This document shows positions 47,234-57,683 of a DNA stretch of 64,000 nucleotides, in pieces. The DNA comes from Capra hircus (lineage: Eukaryota > Chordata > Mammalia > Artiodactyla > Bovidae). The notes beneath the pieces were generated by a model. It made no database searches, had not been told where the DNA came from, and was given only the letters and a program-made list of their open reading frames with translations. Position 1 is the first letter of the stretch; every line of letters begins with the position of its first letter. The position numbers and the translations under genes are program-made. Location of the stretch: the NCBI RefSeq assembly GCF_001704415.2, contig NC_030824.1:32049022-32113021 (forward strand), read 5' to 3'.

Positions 47234-47510
47234 TTTTCAGTTGTAAGTCATTCTGACTCTTTGCATCCTCATGGAGTGCAACACATCAGGCTCTCCTGTC
47301 CTTTGCTGTCTCCAGGAGTTTGCTTAAATTCATGTCCATTGAGTCAGTGATGTCATCTAACCATCTCATTCATTGCTGCTCTCTTCTTTTGCCTTCAATC
47401 CTTCCCAGCATCAGGGTCTTTTCAGATGAGTTGGATCTTTGCATCAGGCAGCCCAAATATTGGAGCTTCAGCTTTAGCATCAGATCTGCCAATGAATATT
47501 TAGAGTTGAG
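47234..47510 (-). mobile_element. BovB 3' end, old, 5'-truncated
   Basis: CTCTTTGCATCCTCATGGAG, TTCATGTCCATTGAGTCAGTG, CCCAGCATCAGGGTC and AGCTTCAGCTTTAGC in antisense order. Strong divergence; the CTGAA tail is nearly erased. Confidence 0.86.
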
Positions 47511-48527
47511 GCATTAGGAGGAAGGATATATAAGCTCAACAGTGGGCCACCCATGGAAGTCATCTCTGGTGGCTCAGAGTAGTTGGCTAACTCTAGAAAG
47601 CAATGTATAAAAGAATAGTAATATAAAACTTACAGCAAATCACTGAAACAATTCTCTTTTTTATTTCTTGAGTCAATTTTATGTTGTTCATAAGTAACCA
47701 CTGGTGCCATGCAGTATATACTGAACATAGTATTTAATGTGCATGTATATACACATTATATGCATCAATCTATTTATTTATCATCTATTTTTCACAAACT
47801 GAACAGTAAATCTGTTCCATTACTTTACAGATATACTATAATAATGGTTCATCTTGTCTAGAGCCATTTTCTTATTTAGATGGTCAGTCATTCTCTTTAA
47901 AGTTGTGTGAATATAGTTTGGGGAGAGGAATATTTTCCCCTCTACTATGCTTAAGTTTTTGTGGCTGGAATAAAAACAAAATTGACACAAGACAGATTAA
48001 TGGAAGAAAAAGAAATAAATTTTATTTCATCCTTGTGGAAATCTTACAGAAGTGGACCTAGAGGTGACCAGAGCAGGCAGCTTTTATAATTTTTGGACAA
48101 ACGAACAATAGATTTATGAGCAATTAACAGGTCAAGGAAACTTAGGCTTTGGGTGCTCAGTTAGTGAAGAATCATCTAAAAACCGTTTGGGCTTGTGGTA
48201 GTAAATTTAGAAAGAAGTATGGTTTGTTTACTCCTGCTTGTCTGCCCGAATTCTCTGTCTCCGACATTAAGAGTGTCCTTCAACCACCAGATGCGGGGGG
48301 TGCACCTTTCACAGGGGAGGTTTATTTCCTGTTTTCAGGGAGACAGAGAGGATGGTCAGAATGTCCATCTTGCATTGGCCATTTATTAACTTATTTTAAT
48401 TCAAAATAATCAGTATGCCTTTGTGGCATATTTAGGGGAGGTCCTCCCTGAGCCCCAAAAGAAAAAGTGAAGAATTATGTGACTATTTACAGTTCAAACT
48501 GAAAATTAGATTTTTCTAAATTTCAGA
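47511..48527. other. Unassigned; possible old LTR-like block at 47950-48460
   Basis: 47950-48460 looks compositionally like an LTR-type repeat (AATTGACACAAGACAGATTAATGG early, a CpG-containing middle, GGGGAGGTCCTCCCTGAGCCCC at the end), but I cannot name it or find duplicated flanks. The 86-codon frame 48149-48409 is unrecognised. The rest is AT-rich unique-looking DNA. Confidence 0.35.
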
Positions 48528-48747
48528 TAGGGCTTCCTGGGCGGCTCAGCAGTAAAGACTCTGCCTGTAATGCAGGGGATGCCAGAGACACTGGTTCAAT
48601 CCCTGGGTCAGGAAGGCCCTAGAGGAGGACATGGCAAACCACTTCAGTATTCTTGCCTGGAGAATCCTCATGAGAAGAGGAGCCTGGCAGGCTATGGTCC
48701 ATAAGGTTGCAAAGAGTCAGACATGACTGAAGCGACTTAGCATGCAA
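48528..48747 (+). mobile_element. Bov-tA SINE
   Basis: GGGCTTCCTGGGCGGCTCAG head, box-B-like GGTTCAATCCC (48592-48602), body and terminus GACTGAAGCGACTTAGCATG. Flanks (AATTTCAGATA before, AACTTTAGATA after) suggest an imperfect target duplication. Confidence 0.93.
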
Positions 48748-49682
48748 CCAAACTTTAGATAAGACGTATACATTTGGTATACACTTGTTTTTTATTCAGT
48801 TATGTGGATAAATGGCACAGTGAACATCTTTTTGTAAATTCCCAGATCAGTTTATAGGCTCCAACTCTCATATGAAATCCAGGCCTTACTTAGCATATTT
48901 AGCTATTTGTCAAAATAATTAGAAATCCTTAGACTAATCATAAGCTTCTCTCTCAGCTTATTGGTCTTATACTTTCTATCTTCACTAAAGATTTCCAATG
49001 CCATGTCTCCTAAGCTAAAATAATTTCTATTGACAATTATTTATTCACTGTTTTATTTCTTTTTTTAAATCTCCCATATCCACTTGTTAACAGTTCTTAT
49101 TGAATTCTTGATTTGCTTACCCAAACACTTGTCTATACCTTCTTACCATCTGGTTCAGAACCAAATTTTTTAGGTTACTGCAAAGTTCTCTCTTTGCTTA
49201 ACTTTTTTTCTCCTCTTCATCTTATGCCCCATAGTTCCAAAAAAAAAAAAAAAAATCAAAGCTGCCCATGACATTTCTCATTCAAAAACCTTTGGTTTTC
49301 TATTACCTGTAGGACAAAAATTTAATTTCTTAGCAAACCATATTGAAGAAAGAGTCTAGTTCTTGACCAGAAAACCTATGTGTGATTTTTTTTTAGCCCA
49401 GATCTGACAGGCTTCAGAGGGGAAGCTTGGTGTCTAGGCAACACACTGCAGTGGAGGACTCAGGACCCCAGGTTGGCCACACTCTTGTGCTCGTTGTATT
49501 CCTATCCCAGGTGCCTATATTCAGGCCTCTTCTTATTGTGGAAACTTGAACGTATCTTCCAGACTGTCACTCAATTTTCAGTAATTTTCTACTCCTGCCT
49601 TTTCTCTGCATTGCAGGAATCTTTTGTTTAAGGCTCCCTCCTCAGGGAGACACCCATACTCCTGTGTTTATCCACCCAACCC
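48748..49682. other. No gene recognised
   Basis: Unassigned AT-rich sequence. An A17 run lies near 49239-49255. Confidence 0.5.
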
Positions 49683-49683
49683 T

Positions 49684-49788
49684 GAAAGTGTTAGTCACTC
49701 AGTCATGTCTGACTCTTTGTGATCTCATGGACTGTAGCCCACCAGGCTCCTCTGTTTGTGGAATTTTCCAGGCAAAAATACTGGAAGG
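49684..49788 (-). mobile_element. Bov-tA SINE, left part (interrupted by L1)
   Basis: Antisense Bov-A body: GTTAGTCACTCAGTCATG, CATGGACTGTAGCCCACCAGG, CAGGCAAAAATACTGGAAGG. It continues at 50409 after the L1, giving a complete element when the insertion is removed. Confidence 0.95.
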
Positions 49789-50408
49789 AGAATCGAAAGA
49801 GACACACGTACTCCAATGTTCATTGCAGCACTGCTTACAATAGCTAGGACATGGAAGCAACCTAGATGTCTATCAGCAGATGAATGGATAAGAAAGCTGT
49901 GGTACATATGCACAATGGAGTATTACTCAGCTATTAAAGAGAATGCATTTGAATCAGTTCTAATGAGGTGGATGAAACTAGAGCCTGTTAAACAGAGTGA
50001 AGTAAGTCAGAAAGAAAAACACCGACACAGTATATTAACGCATATATATGGAATTTACAAAGATTCTAACGATGACCCTATATGAGAGACACCAAAAGAG
50101 ACACAGATTAAAGAAGAGAGTTTTAGACTTTGTGGGAGAAGGTGAGGGTGGAATGATTTGAGAGAATGGCACTGAAACATGTATATTACCATATGTGAAA
50201 CAGATCGCCAGTCCAGGTTCAATGCATGAGACAGGGTGCTCAGGGCTGGTGTGCTGGGATGACCCTGAGGGATGGGATGAGAGGGAGGTGCGGGGGTTCA
50301 GGGTGGGGAACACATGTACACCCATGGCTGATTCATGTCAGTGTATGGCAAAAACCACCACAATATTGTAAAGTAATTACCCTCCAATTAAAATAAATAA
50401 TAATAATA
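49789..50408 (+). mobile_element. Young L1 3' end, 5'-truncated, inserted in a Bov-tA
   Basis: Starts within ORF2 (frame 49756-50085 enters L1 coding at about 49790: [27 protein letters not shown] onward) and stops at TGA 50083-50085. G-rich 3'UTR (50130-50310), tail GTAAAGTAATTACCCTCCAATTAAAATAAATAATAATAATAAA. AAAAATACTGGAAGG at 49774-49788 and 50409-50423 is a perfect 15-bp target duplication made from SINE sequence. Insertion is younger than the SINE. Confidence 0.97.
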
Positions 50409-50527
50409 AAAAATACTGGAAGGGGTAGCCATTTCCTTTTCCAGGGTATCTTCCTGACCCAGAGATCAAACCCAGATCGCCCTCATTGCAGGCAGATTCT
50501 TTACCTTCTGAGCCACCAGGAAAGCCC
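50409..50527 (-). mobile_element. Bov-tA SINE, right part (tRNA head)
   Basis: ACTGGAAGGGGTAGCCATTTCC through GGCAGATTCTTTACCTTCTGAGCCACCAGGAAAGCCCC: antisense tRNA-derived head that completes the SINE begun at 49684. Confidence 0.95.
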
Positions 50528-52133
50528 CATCACACTCTGGAGTGATGCTATTTCATAGAGGAAAATGGAGCAGGGGGAGAGTTGGTGCTTTTTCTGATTT
50601 TAGCCTCTTACACTATCACAATAAGTGATGAAAGGCGTTATGGAGACTTCAATTCTGGCTCATTTTTGATTGACTTAGCTCTTTTCAGATCACCTAGCTC
50701 TTTTGATGAACAGATTTTGTGAGTTGATTAAGCATAAGGCCGTTTGCGAAAACCGAAAAGCCTGACAATCCCTAATGAGCACCTTTGTAGTGGGGGCATA
50801 GGGGAGTCCACAGGGCATTCTAGAGGAATGCTTGTGGTTTGTCTGCAAGGGTTTGAAGGTTCTGTGGGCATTTTGCCAGTGGTTCCTGGGAAGTGCTGGC
50901 AGAAGCTGTGGGACTTTCTTGGAGGATGCTAGAGAATTTGTGTATGTTTTTTTTGAGCTTTGGCCTTCTTTTTAGCCCAGCTGACTCTACCTAACCTTGC
51001 TCAGTGAGTCAAATCAGGCATACAACAGAGGGGCTCAGACAAAGCTAGGGAAGCAGTTCTGTATCTACCCCTTGGGGCCTCTTCTGGTGGGTCCAGAGAT
51101 GATCAGCTCTCATGAGCTGAGTAGCCCTGAGCACATCCCTGGCACTGGTTGGTGTATATTCTGCAGCGCAGAAAGCTGTCAACATTTCATAAGAAAAAAA
51201 AGGTGTAGCGCTCTTTGCGATTGCTTTGCACAGAGGTCCCTAAGAGACCTTATGGACTTAAATAGATCCTCTCTGGAGGTAATTTTGCCCAAGTTAGCAA
51301 AGGAGAATTTCACCTTATGGGACACAGTATACGAATCCTCTTTCTTCAGAGTCCCCTGACAGCAGCCACTTCCAAGACAACAGAATGTGAACAGCATCAG
51401 CCACTGCCTACTGGGGATCACCCCTTCTGTGGAAGCACAGGCTCCTCTTAAGCTAGCTTCCTTGTGACAACAGACTCTTGACCAACTGCTCAAAATTTGT
51501 GGCCAAGTGGCCACAAGTGGCTCCCATAACTGAAATGGCTGTTCTCTCCACCCTCCTTGTGTGCCTGGGAGTAAGTCTGAGGACTTCACTGACTGTTGTC
51601 CAGACCTCTTGACTTTTGAAAATAAACACTGGGGATTAAACTGATGGCACTCTGTCTCTAGGAATGGCCAGAGGCACTATGCCACAGTTAGCATTCAGAG
51701 GGCAGGTGTGGGAGGATGACATTTCTTGGGCTTACCATGTGCAGTGGACAAGTGACTGTGTGTGTGGTCCCTGCAATCCTTGCACCAAGATGAGGGATAA
51801 ATGGATCGTGGTGTCTGGTTTGAGGTCTGAGGTCATCCGCACTGGGGCCCTTGCCCGAGTCTGACTGTAGGTGGGTCCCTTCGGGCCCATCTGAGACTCC
51901 GCTGTAACAGGTCCCGTGACTCACTGCTGTGTTACTGGGACTGATGTATTCTCTATGCACACTTCTGCTTGCCTTTGCCCCCATTCTGGGACAGGGGTTG
52001 ATGCCATCAGGGACATTTTGGTGGGAGACTGTGAGCCTGCCAGACTCACCGGCTCTAGCCACCTGACTGGGCCATTGGCCAACCTCAGAGTGACAGCTGA
52101 AACAACCCCTCTGTGAGGAAACAACATTTGATT
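50528..52133. other. GC-richer unassigned block, partly coding-like
   Basis: Composition rises above the surrounding AT-rich DNA from about 50740, with several CpGs. Frames: 50997-51359 (plus, 120 codons), 51589 down to 51179 (minus, 136 codons, antisense of the former), 51664-51864 and 51916-52116 (plus, 66 codons each, same phase, separated by only a few stops). A further same-side stretch after the SINE (about 52470-52603) also reads open. I recognise no domain, LTR or gene. Candidates are a decayed retrogene, an old retroviral relic or a GC-rich regulatory region. Confidence 0.35.
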
Positions 52134-52146
52134 AAGAATTGGTTCT

Positions 52147-52449
52147 TCTGCCTGCCAACGAAGGAGACACAGGTTTGATCCCTGGACCAGAAAGATCCCA
52201 CATGCCACAGAGCAATGGAGCCCGGGAGCCACAACGATTGAGCCTGTGCTCCAGAGCCTGGAAACCATGCTACTGAAGCCCTCGTGCCCTGGAGCCTGTG
52301 CTCCACAAGAGAAGCCACTGCAATGAGAAGCGCAGGCACCAACTAGCGAGTAGTCCTAGCTTGTTGTAACGAGAGGAAAGCCCAAGCAGCAACACAGACA
52401 CAGCATAGCCAAAATAAATAAGTAAATAACATTATTTAAAAAAAAAAAA
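52147..52449 (+). mobile_element. Long CHR-type tRNA-Glu SINE with poly(A)
   Basis: CTGCCTGCCAACGAAGGAGACACAGGTTTGATCCC head (box-B-like GGTTTGATCCC), then the diagnostic GGAGCCCGGGAGCCACAACG, GAGCCTGTGCTCCAC and GAGAAGCCACTGCAATGAGAAGC body, A-rich tail 52410-52450. AAGAATTGGTTCT (52134-52146) and AAGAATCAGTTCT (52450-52462) are a 13-bp duplication with two mismatches. Confidence 0.92.
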
Positions 52450-52690
52450 AAGAATCAGTTCTGCTCCTAAAGTTCGTTTTCCTCATGTGTCTGCTCCCCA
52501 GACAGGTCCCTATGCTATCCAAGGACATGACCATTTTCTGTTATATGATTCATCATATAGTCCGCTTCTAAAGGAATACTATTCCTCCCTCTCTTTCTTC
52601 TTCTGACCCTGAGCCAGCGCTCACCGGGCCATTTTTAATTTAGTGTCATCGTAAAGACTCCCCCTCTATATTTACTGCTCTTTCTCCCCT

Positions 52691-52771
52691 GCTGTTGCTG
52701 CTGCTGCTGCTGCTAAGTCGCTTCAGTCGTGTCTGACTCTGTGCGACCCCATAGATGGCAGCCCAGCAGGC
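52691..52771 (-). mobile_element. Bov-A2 3'-terminal half-monomer
   Basis: (GCT)n then AAGTCGCTTCAGTCGTGTC and CCATAGATGGCAGCCCAGCAGG. About 80 bases of antisense Bov-A2, truncated on its 5' side. Confidence 0.9.
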
Positions 52772-54009
52772 ATTTAGCCTAAAAAACCTAGCTCAAATCT
52801 TGACTTCATTGTCACAGGCTCCTTATATTCCTCACCTAGAGTTTCAAGGACCTACAGTTTCTATAGCAAGGGTATTATGATAGCCGTTAGATGGAGAAAC
52901 AGGCATTTTTAAATCCAGTATGTGGCATCCATATGTTTCTGTGTGTTTCTTTAGGAGAAGCACCATGGTCTCACTTATCACTGTGTCCCTTGCCCTTTGA
53001 ACACAGCCAGGTAAGTAGGAGGTTTGCTACAAAGTTTGTCGACTAAAGAAATAACAAATCCCTGAGTAGACTGAGGTTGTTTACCTATGTAACTCATAAA
53101 CTAGAACTGTGGCAAAAGTAATATAGTTCACAGGGTTGGACCCTCTTAATGTTCACTATTAATGAATATTGCTGCAGCTGTATCAACCAGCTTTCTATAG
53201 AGGACAGACTATTAGAAGCAGGAAGAAATCTAAGATATCCTCTGGAACAATGCTTTAATCTGAATGATGAGGAAACTATGACCCCATAATTAAGTAACCT
53301 GACCCATCTCTCACATCTGACTTGATAGTATTTGCAATGCTTGTTAGATAATATACTCGTAATTATGCTATAGTTGATGCTTTGCTGTAAACAGAGAAGA
53401 GATAACTTTTAAGCATTTATCACACCTCTCATTTGAGCCCTATCAGAGAAATTAGATTTATGCTCGTTAATAAACCCTGGGTAATACTCAGCCCACCGAT
53501 AGTTTATTATTGCTGCTTTGTCTTGTATCTAAATAATATGTTGTGGTAATAATGCTTTATCAGTTTTGCATCTATAAAACAGAATTTAATCAACCAATAA
53601 TAATCCATAGTTCATATTATTTTACCAGCTTGTTCTATGCTTGAAAATATTCCTCTATTTCATAGCATATTTTAAAGTTACAATAGCTGTATTTCTGTAA
53701 GACTAGAGAAAACTGGATTTTTTTTTCTCTTGAAGAGCTGCCTTGTAAGTGGTTACTTCAAAATGTATATTCCATTTTTTATTTTGATATTCTTTATCCA
53801 AATTCAATGAAGTTGTTTAAGTTTTACTTAATAAGTAATCTATATTATTATTTAAAGTTGTGCCTTTTGATGAGGCTTTAACTCTATCCTTTCAAAAGTC
53901 TTCATCTATAGAAGTAAACAAATATTTTAATTTCAGGTAAAATGTGATTACCAAATCAGTTTGCAGACTAATTACTATTCAGTCTTGCAACTATTAGGCT
54001 CTGGTTCAC
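52772..54009. other. Unassigned; possible conserved non-coding sequence at 53280-53720
   Basis: No gene recognised. 53180-53300 weakly resembles a MIR-like relic (GATGAGGAAACTATGACC). 53280-53720 is AT-rich, unique-looking, and lacks any repeat signature despite lying in a repeat-dense window. Confidence 0.35.
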
Positions 54010-54435
54010 AAGAACAAAAAGAGCATTTATACAGAGTAAAGTAAGTGAAAAAGAAAAGCAAACATTATATATTAAAGAATATATGTGGATTCTAGAAAAA
54101 TGGTGCAGATGAATCTATTTGTTGAGAGGAATAGAGACATGCACATACAGAACAGACATGTGGATATGGGGAGACGGGATGGGGATGGGATGAGTTGTGA
54201 GATTTGGACACACACTATCATGTGTAAAAGAGACAGCTAGTTGGAAGCTGCTGCACAGCACAGGGAGCCCAGCTCAGTGCTCTGTGGAGACCTGGAGGGG
54301 GGAGATGGGGAGGGTGTTGGAAGGAGGCTCAAGAACAAGGGGATAAATGTATGCATACAGCTGATTCACTTCATTGTACAGCAGAAACTAACAACATTGT
54401 AAAGCAATTATATTCCAACAACAACAACAAAAAAT
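54010..54435 (+). mobile_element. Old L1 3' end, 5'-truncated
   Basis: ATACAGAGTAAAGTAAGTGAAAAAG (remnant ORF2 end), AGACATGTGGATATGGGGAGACGGG, then GCTGATTCACTTCATTGTACAGCAGAAACTAACAAC and GTAAAGCAATTATATTCC typical of an L1 3'UTR terminus, followed by an (AAC)n tail. More decayed than 49789-50408. Confidence 0.9.
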
Positions 54436-54634
54436 TCATAGAAAGAAAACCTGGGTTGTCATCCAGCCTTCATTTCTAGAGAGCTCCAAGATCTTAAATA
54501 CTTCATTTATCTGTTTTCAATTATCTCATATATGTTTAATGGATTTGCTATTGTTACAAGGAAAAAAATTTAAAAATCAATGTTACACTAAATTAGTTGT
54601 CGTTTTTATCTTTCTCCTGGAGAGAACTCAGGGT

Positions 54635-54832
54635 CCTGTTCGGATACCTGGGAGCCAGGCTGCCTGAGTTTGCCATTTCTGAACCATCAGCTTGGGCCAG
54701 TAACCTAAGTTCCCTGTGCCTGTGTCTCCTCCTCTGTAAAACAGGGGTAGCAACAGCAGTACCCATCTCATAGGGCTGTCACATGGACTATATGAGAAGC
54801 ACTTAGAGCAGCACCAGCACGCGGTGATTCCT
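54635..54832 (+). mobile_element. MIR SINE relic
   Basis: GGGAGCCAGGCTGCCTGAGTTTG, then CTTGGGCCAGTAACCTAAGTTCCCTGTGCC, CTCCTCTGTAAAACAGGGG, CATCTCATAGGGCTGT and CACTTAGAGCAGCACC: a long, well-preserved MIR in sense orientation. Confidence 0.88.
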
Positions 54833-55384
54833 CTTCCCTTTTGTAATACCTGCCTATTATCTGTTGCTATAATGGCACAGATCTACTAAGAAGCAGCCAT
54901 TCACAAGTTTTGTATTACAGCTGAAAATAACTGCAAGAGAGAAAAGGAGAACTTCAAAGGGAGAGGACTCAATCCATGCATACTTTCCCCCACTGTCAGA
55001 AATGGAGTGTCTGCTGAGGATTAAGTGCATGATGTGAGTTCTCGAGGGGGCAGGTTTGGTGCTGTAATGAACAATCACAGAATCAATACAGACCTGGGGG
55101 AGGTAATCCCGACCTCTGCTTTACCCACGCCTGATACGCTGAGCTCTTATCCCAGTTCTCAAATATTGCTTCTTTTTTCCCCCCTTTAAATCAATAAAAG
55201 CTTCAAAAATCTTTTAGAGCTATAGATTTAGGCTATAAATGTTTCAAAAAATTTAAAGCATAATTATAGCATCAAGACCATCTTGCGTTCAGGTTTTAAC
55301 CATGTCCTTGAAGATTTTTGAAGTATAAATATATAGGCTCTTTCTCTAAATGAAGTGGATAGCTATAATGATAGCAACAAAAAT
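54833..55384. other. No gene recognised
   Basis: Unassigned sequence. A 73-codon minus frame (55078-54857) is unrecognised. Confidence 0.5.
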
Positions 55385-55638
55385 GATTCACTGTTCCTGA
55401 GGACTAATCATATATAGGCCCTTTACTTATGGTTTTATAAATGCCATCCAAATAAATGAATAGAACCATGCCTTTTGGTATTGTTATCTGCTCTTTTCAA
55501 ACAGTGAAATGGAAGTTCAGAGATTTAAGAAAAATATCCAAGAATACAAAGATACAAAGTCAGTAAAGGTTAGAAGCAGGATGCAAAACCCCATTAGTCT
55601 GACTTAAAAGACTGTGTTCTCAAGCAATATCCTATAGT
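55385..55638 (-). mobile_element. MIR-type SINE relic, antisense
   Basis: CATATATAGGCCCTTTACTTATGG, TTATCTGCTCTTTTCAAACAGTGAAATGG, TTCAGAGATTTAAG and GCAGGATGCAAAACCCCATTAGTCTGAC follow antisense MIR order. Confidence 0.65.
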
Positions 55639-57333
55639 GACTCATCTCCAAAGAAAGGATAATGTGTCCCACTCCATTTACTGATTCTGTCTTCACAGAC
55701 AAATCTAAATGGGAATGGTCACAGCAGCTGCTATTCTTTGTACTAGAAGAATAGAATGATTTTCACTCATGAAGCAGGTGTACTAAGAAATAGCTTCCCA
55801 GTAGTTGTGAAGTTTAAAGTTCTTTGTGTACTGTGCGTGACTGGTACCGCAGTACTGAGCAACCTCAGGAGTGACTTGCCTGATTTTCTAAATAAATTGT
55901 CCTTAGAGGAGAACAGGTTACTAGGAACTAGGTGACCTGTCCAGAAGAAAGTAGCATTGTTCTTGTCAAAGTGATCATTGATTTTTCTCTCAGGTTTCTG
56001 TAGGGACTTGCAGGATAAATTTCTATTTGGTACAAAATGAAAAAAAAAAATCGTTCTTAGATGGACTTCTGTGTTTTAGAAATACAGTTTTGGAAGGGAA
56101 AAGAAGCCTAACAGGATAATCAGAGTTTTCTTAAAATTGTTTTTGAAGTTTCTCAAGACAAAATGGCTTTGAAGAAAGGAAATAATCCATTTCAAATTTC
56201 TTTTCAGTTTTTCGAGGGAAAAAGGTTTGTAAAAGCAATTTAATTAGTAGAAAGTCATCTTTTTAGTTATACTTATGGAGATTTCACAGTGTAAGTTGTG
56301 ATATACTTGCACTTATTTCTATATTGATAGAAAACTTTTCAAATTCGATGGGCCAAATGAATCAGCAGATCTTTCAAATCAAAGAGGAACACAATTTAAT
56401 TTATTCACTAAGAATGTGCTGCTCATAGCCAAAGGGGCCCATAATGTGAAACGTTAGGCAGAAAAATAGTTTGCCATTAAATCTTCCTTTCTTCTTTCAT
56501 TTTTGTCCTATTTAGTGACATAAAGGACTAGTTAAGTAAAGAGCATTTTCCTATAAATATTCAAAGTGGTATCCAGAGGGATTCAACTTTCCTTTACAGG
56601 TTTTATTTGAAAAACTTTAAGAATATAATTCATAAAAATCTTAAATACAATGCATGCTCATATGTGGCATACAAGCCACAGACGGTGGCGATTTTTCGGA
56701 AAGCTGCCTATTTCATCTCCCAACTGTGGAGATTCTATACTGTTTGTTGCCACAACTGCTCGAACACTCTCATCATCTTTAGGTCAAAGATGAATTTTTA
56801 AAAGGAACCAAAAGGCTCATTTACGGGACATAATAGAAAGGAACAGCTGGGAAGACATTGTTAATGCCTACTGGGTAATTAAAATGAGATCTCAAGACAA
56901 GCACACCAACTGAAATACATATTTATCTGAGAAATCACAGTGGCTCCCAGAGAGCTCTCAGGGGCTGTTAGGTAAATAGCATCGTAAGTAGAAATGACGA
57001 CGCAGTGCAGTATGTGACAGGTACCGAAAGTGCTGGTTTCTTTTTCTGTGCCTAATAAGCTCCCTTGTAGGCACTCATGGTGTTAGTTATACTTTGCTCC
57101 CTCTGTGCATTAACAGGGTCTCCCATCTTTTCACATTGTTGTGACATCAGGCATTTTAGGCAAGTTACTCTTTAACTTAAGGAGTAGAGGGAAGGAAGGA
57201 GAGAGCCAGTTAGGTGGGTGCAAAATGACTGGGTCAGTATGCAGAATGGAGCATCCATAAGCTGCGGAAGGACACTGGCAGAAATGAAAATGGTTACCGT
57301 TGTATGAGGGGGGAAAAAACCCACTATGGATTA
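55639..57333. other. Unassigned; possible conserved non-coding sequence
   Basis: No gene or repeat recognised over 1.7 kb, the longest repeat-free run in the right half. 56200-56560 and 56830-57070 are unique-looking. The frame at 56607-56801 (64 codons) is unrecognised. Confidence 0.4.
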
Positions 57334-57343
57334 CTGAATATCC

Positions 57344-57673
57344 TTGTGTGCTTAGTTGCTCAGAAGTGTCCGACTCTTTGTGATCTCATGGACTACAGAC
57401 TGCCAGGATCCTCTGTCCATGGGGATTCTCTAGGCAAGAATATTAGGGTGGGTTGCCATGTCCTCCTCCAGGGGATCTTCCCAACCCAAGGACTGAACCC
57501 AGGTCTCCCACATTGCAGATGGATTCTTTACCAACTGATCCATCAGGGAAGCCCAAGAATACTGGAGTGGGTAGCCTATCCTTCCTCCAAGGGATCTTCC
57601 TGATCCAGCAATTGAACTGGGGTCTCCTGCATTGCAGGCAGATTCTTTACCAACTGAGCTACCAGGGAAGTCC
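57344..57673 (-). mobile_element. Bov-tA SINE with two tRNA-derived heads
   Basis: Antisense Bov-A body 57344-57465, a first antisense tRNA head 57466-57555 (ends ATCCATCAGGGAAGCCC), then a second head-plus-spacer unit 57556-57673 (AAGAATACTGGAGTGGG through GAGCTACCAGGGAAGTCCC). CTGAATATCC at 57334-57343 and 57674-57683 brackets the whole, so both heads were inserted together. Confidence 0.93.
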
Positions 57674-57683
57674 CTGAATATCC

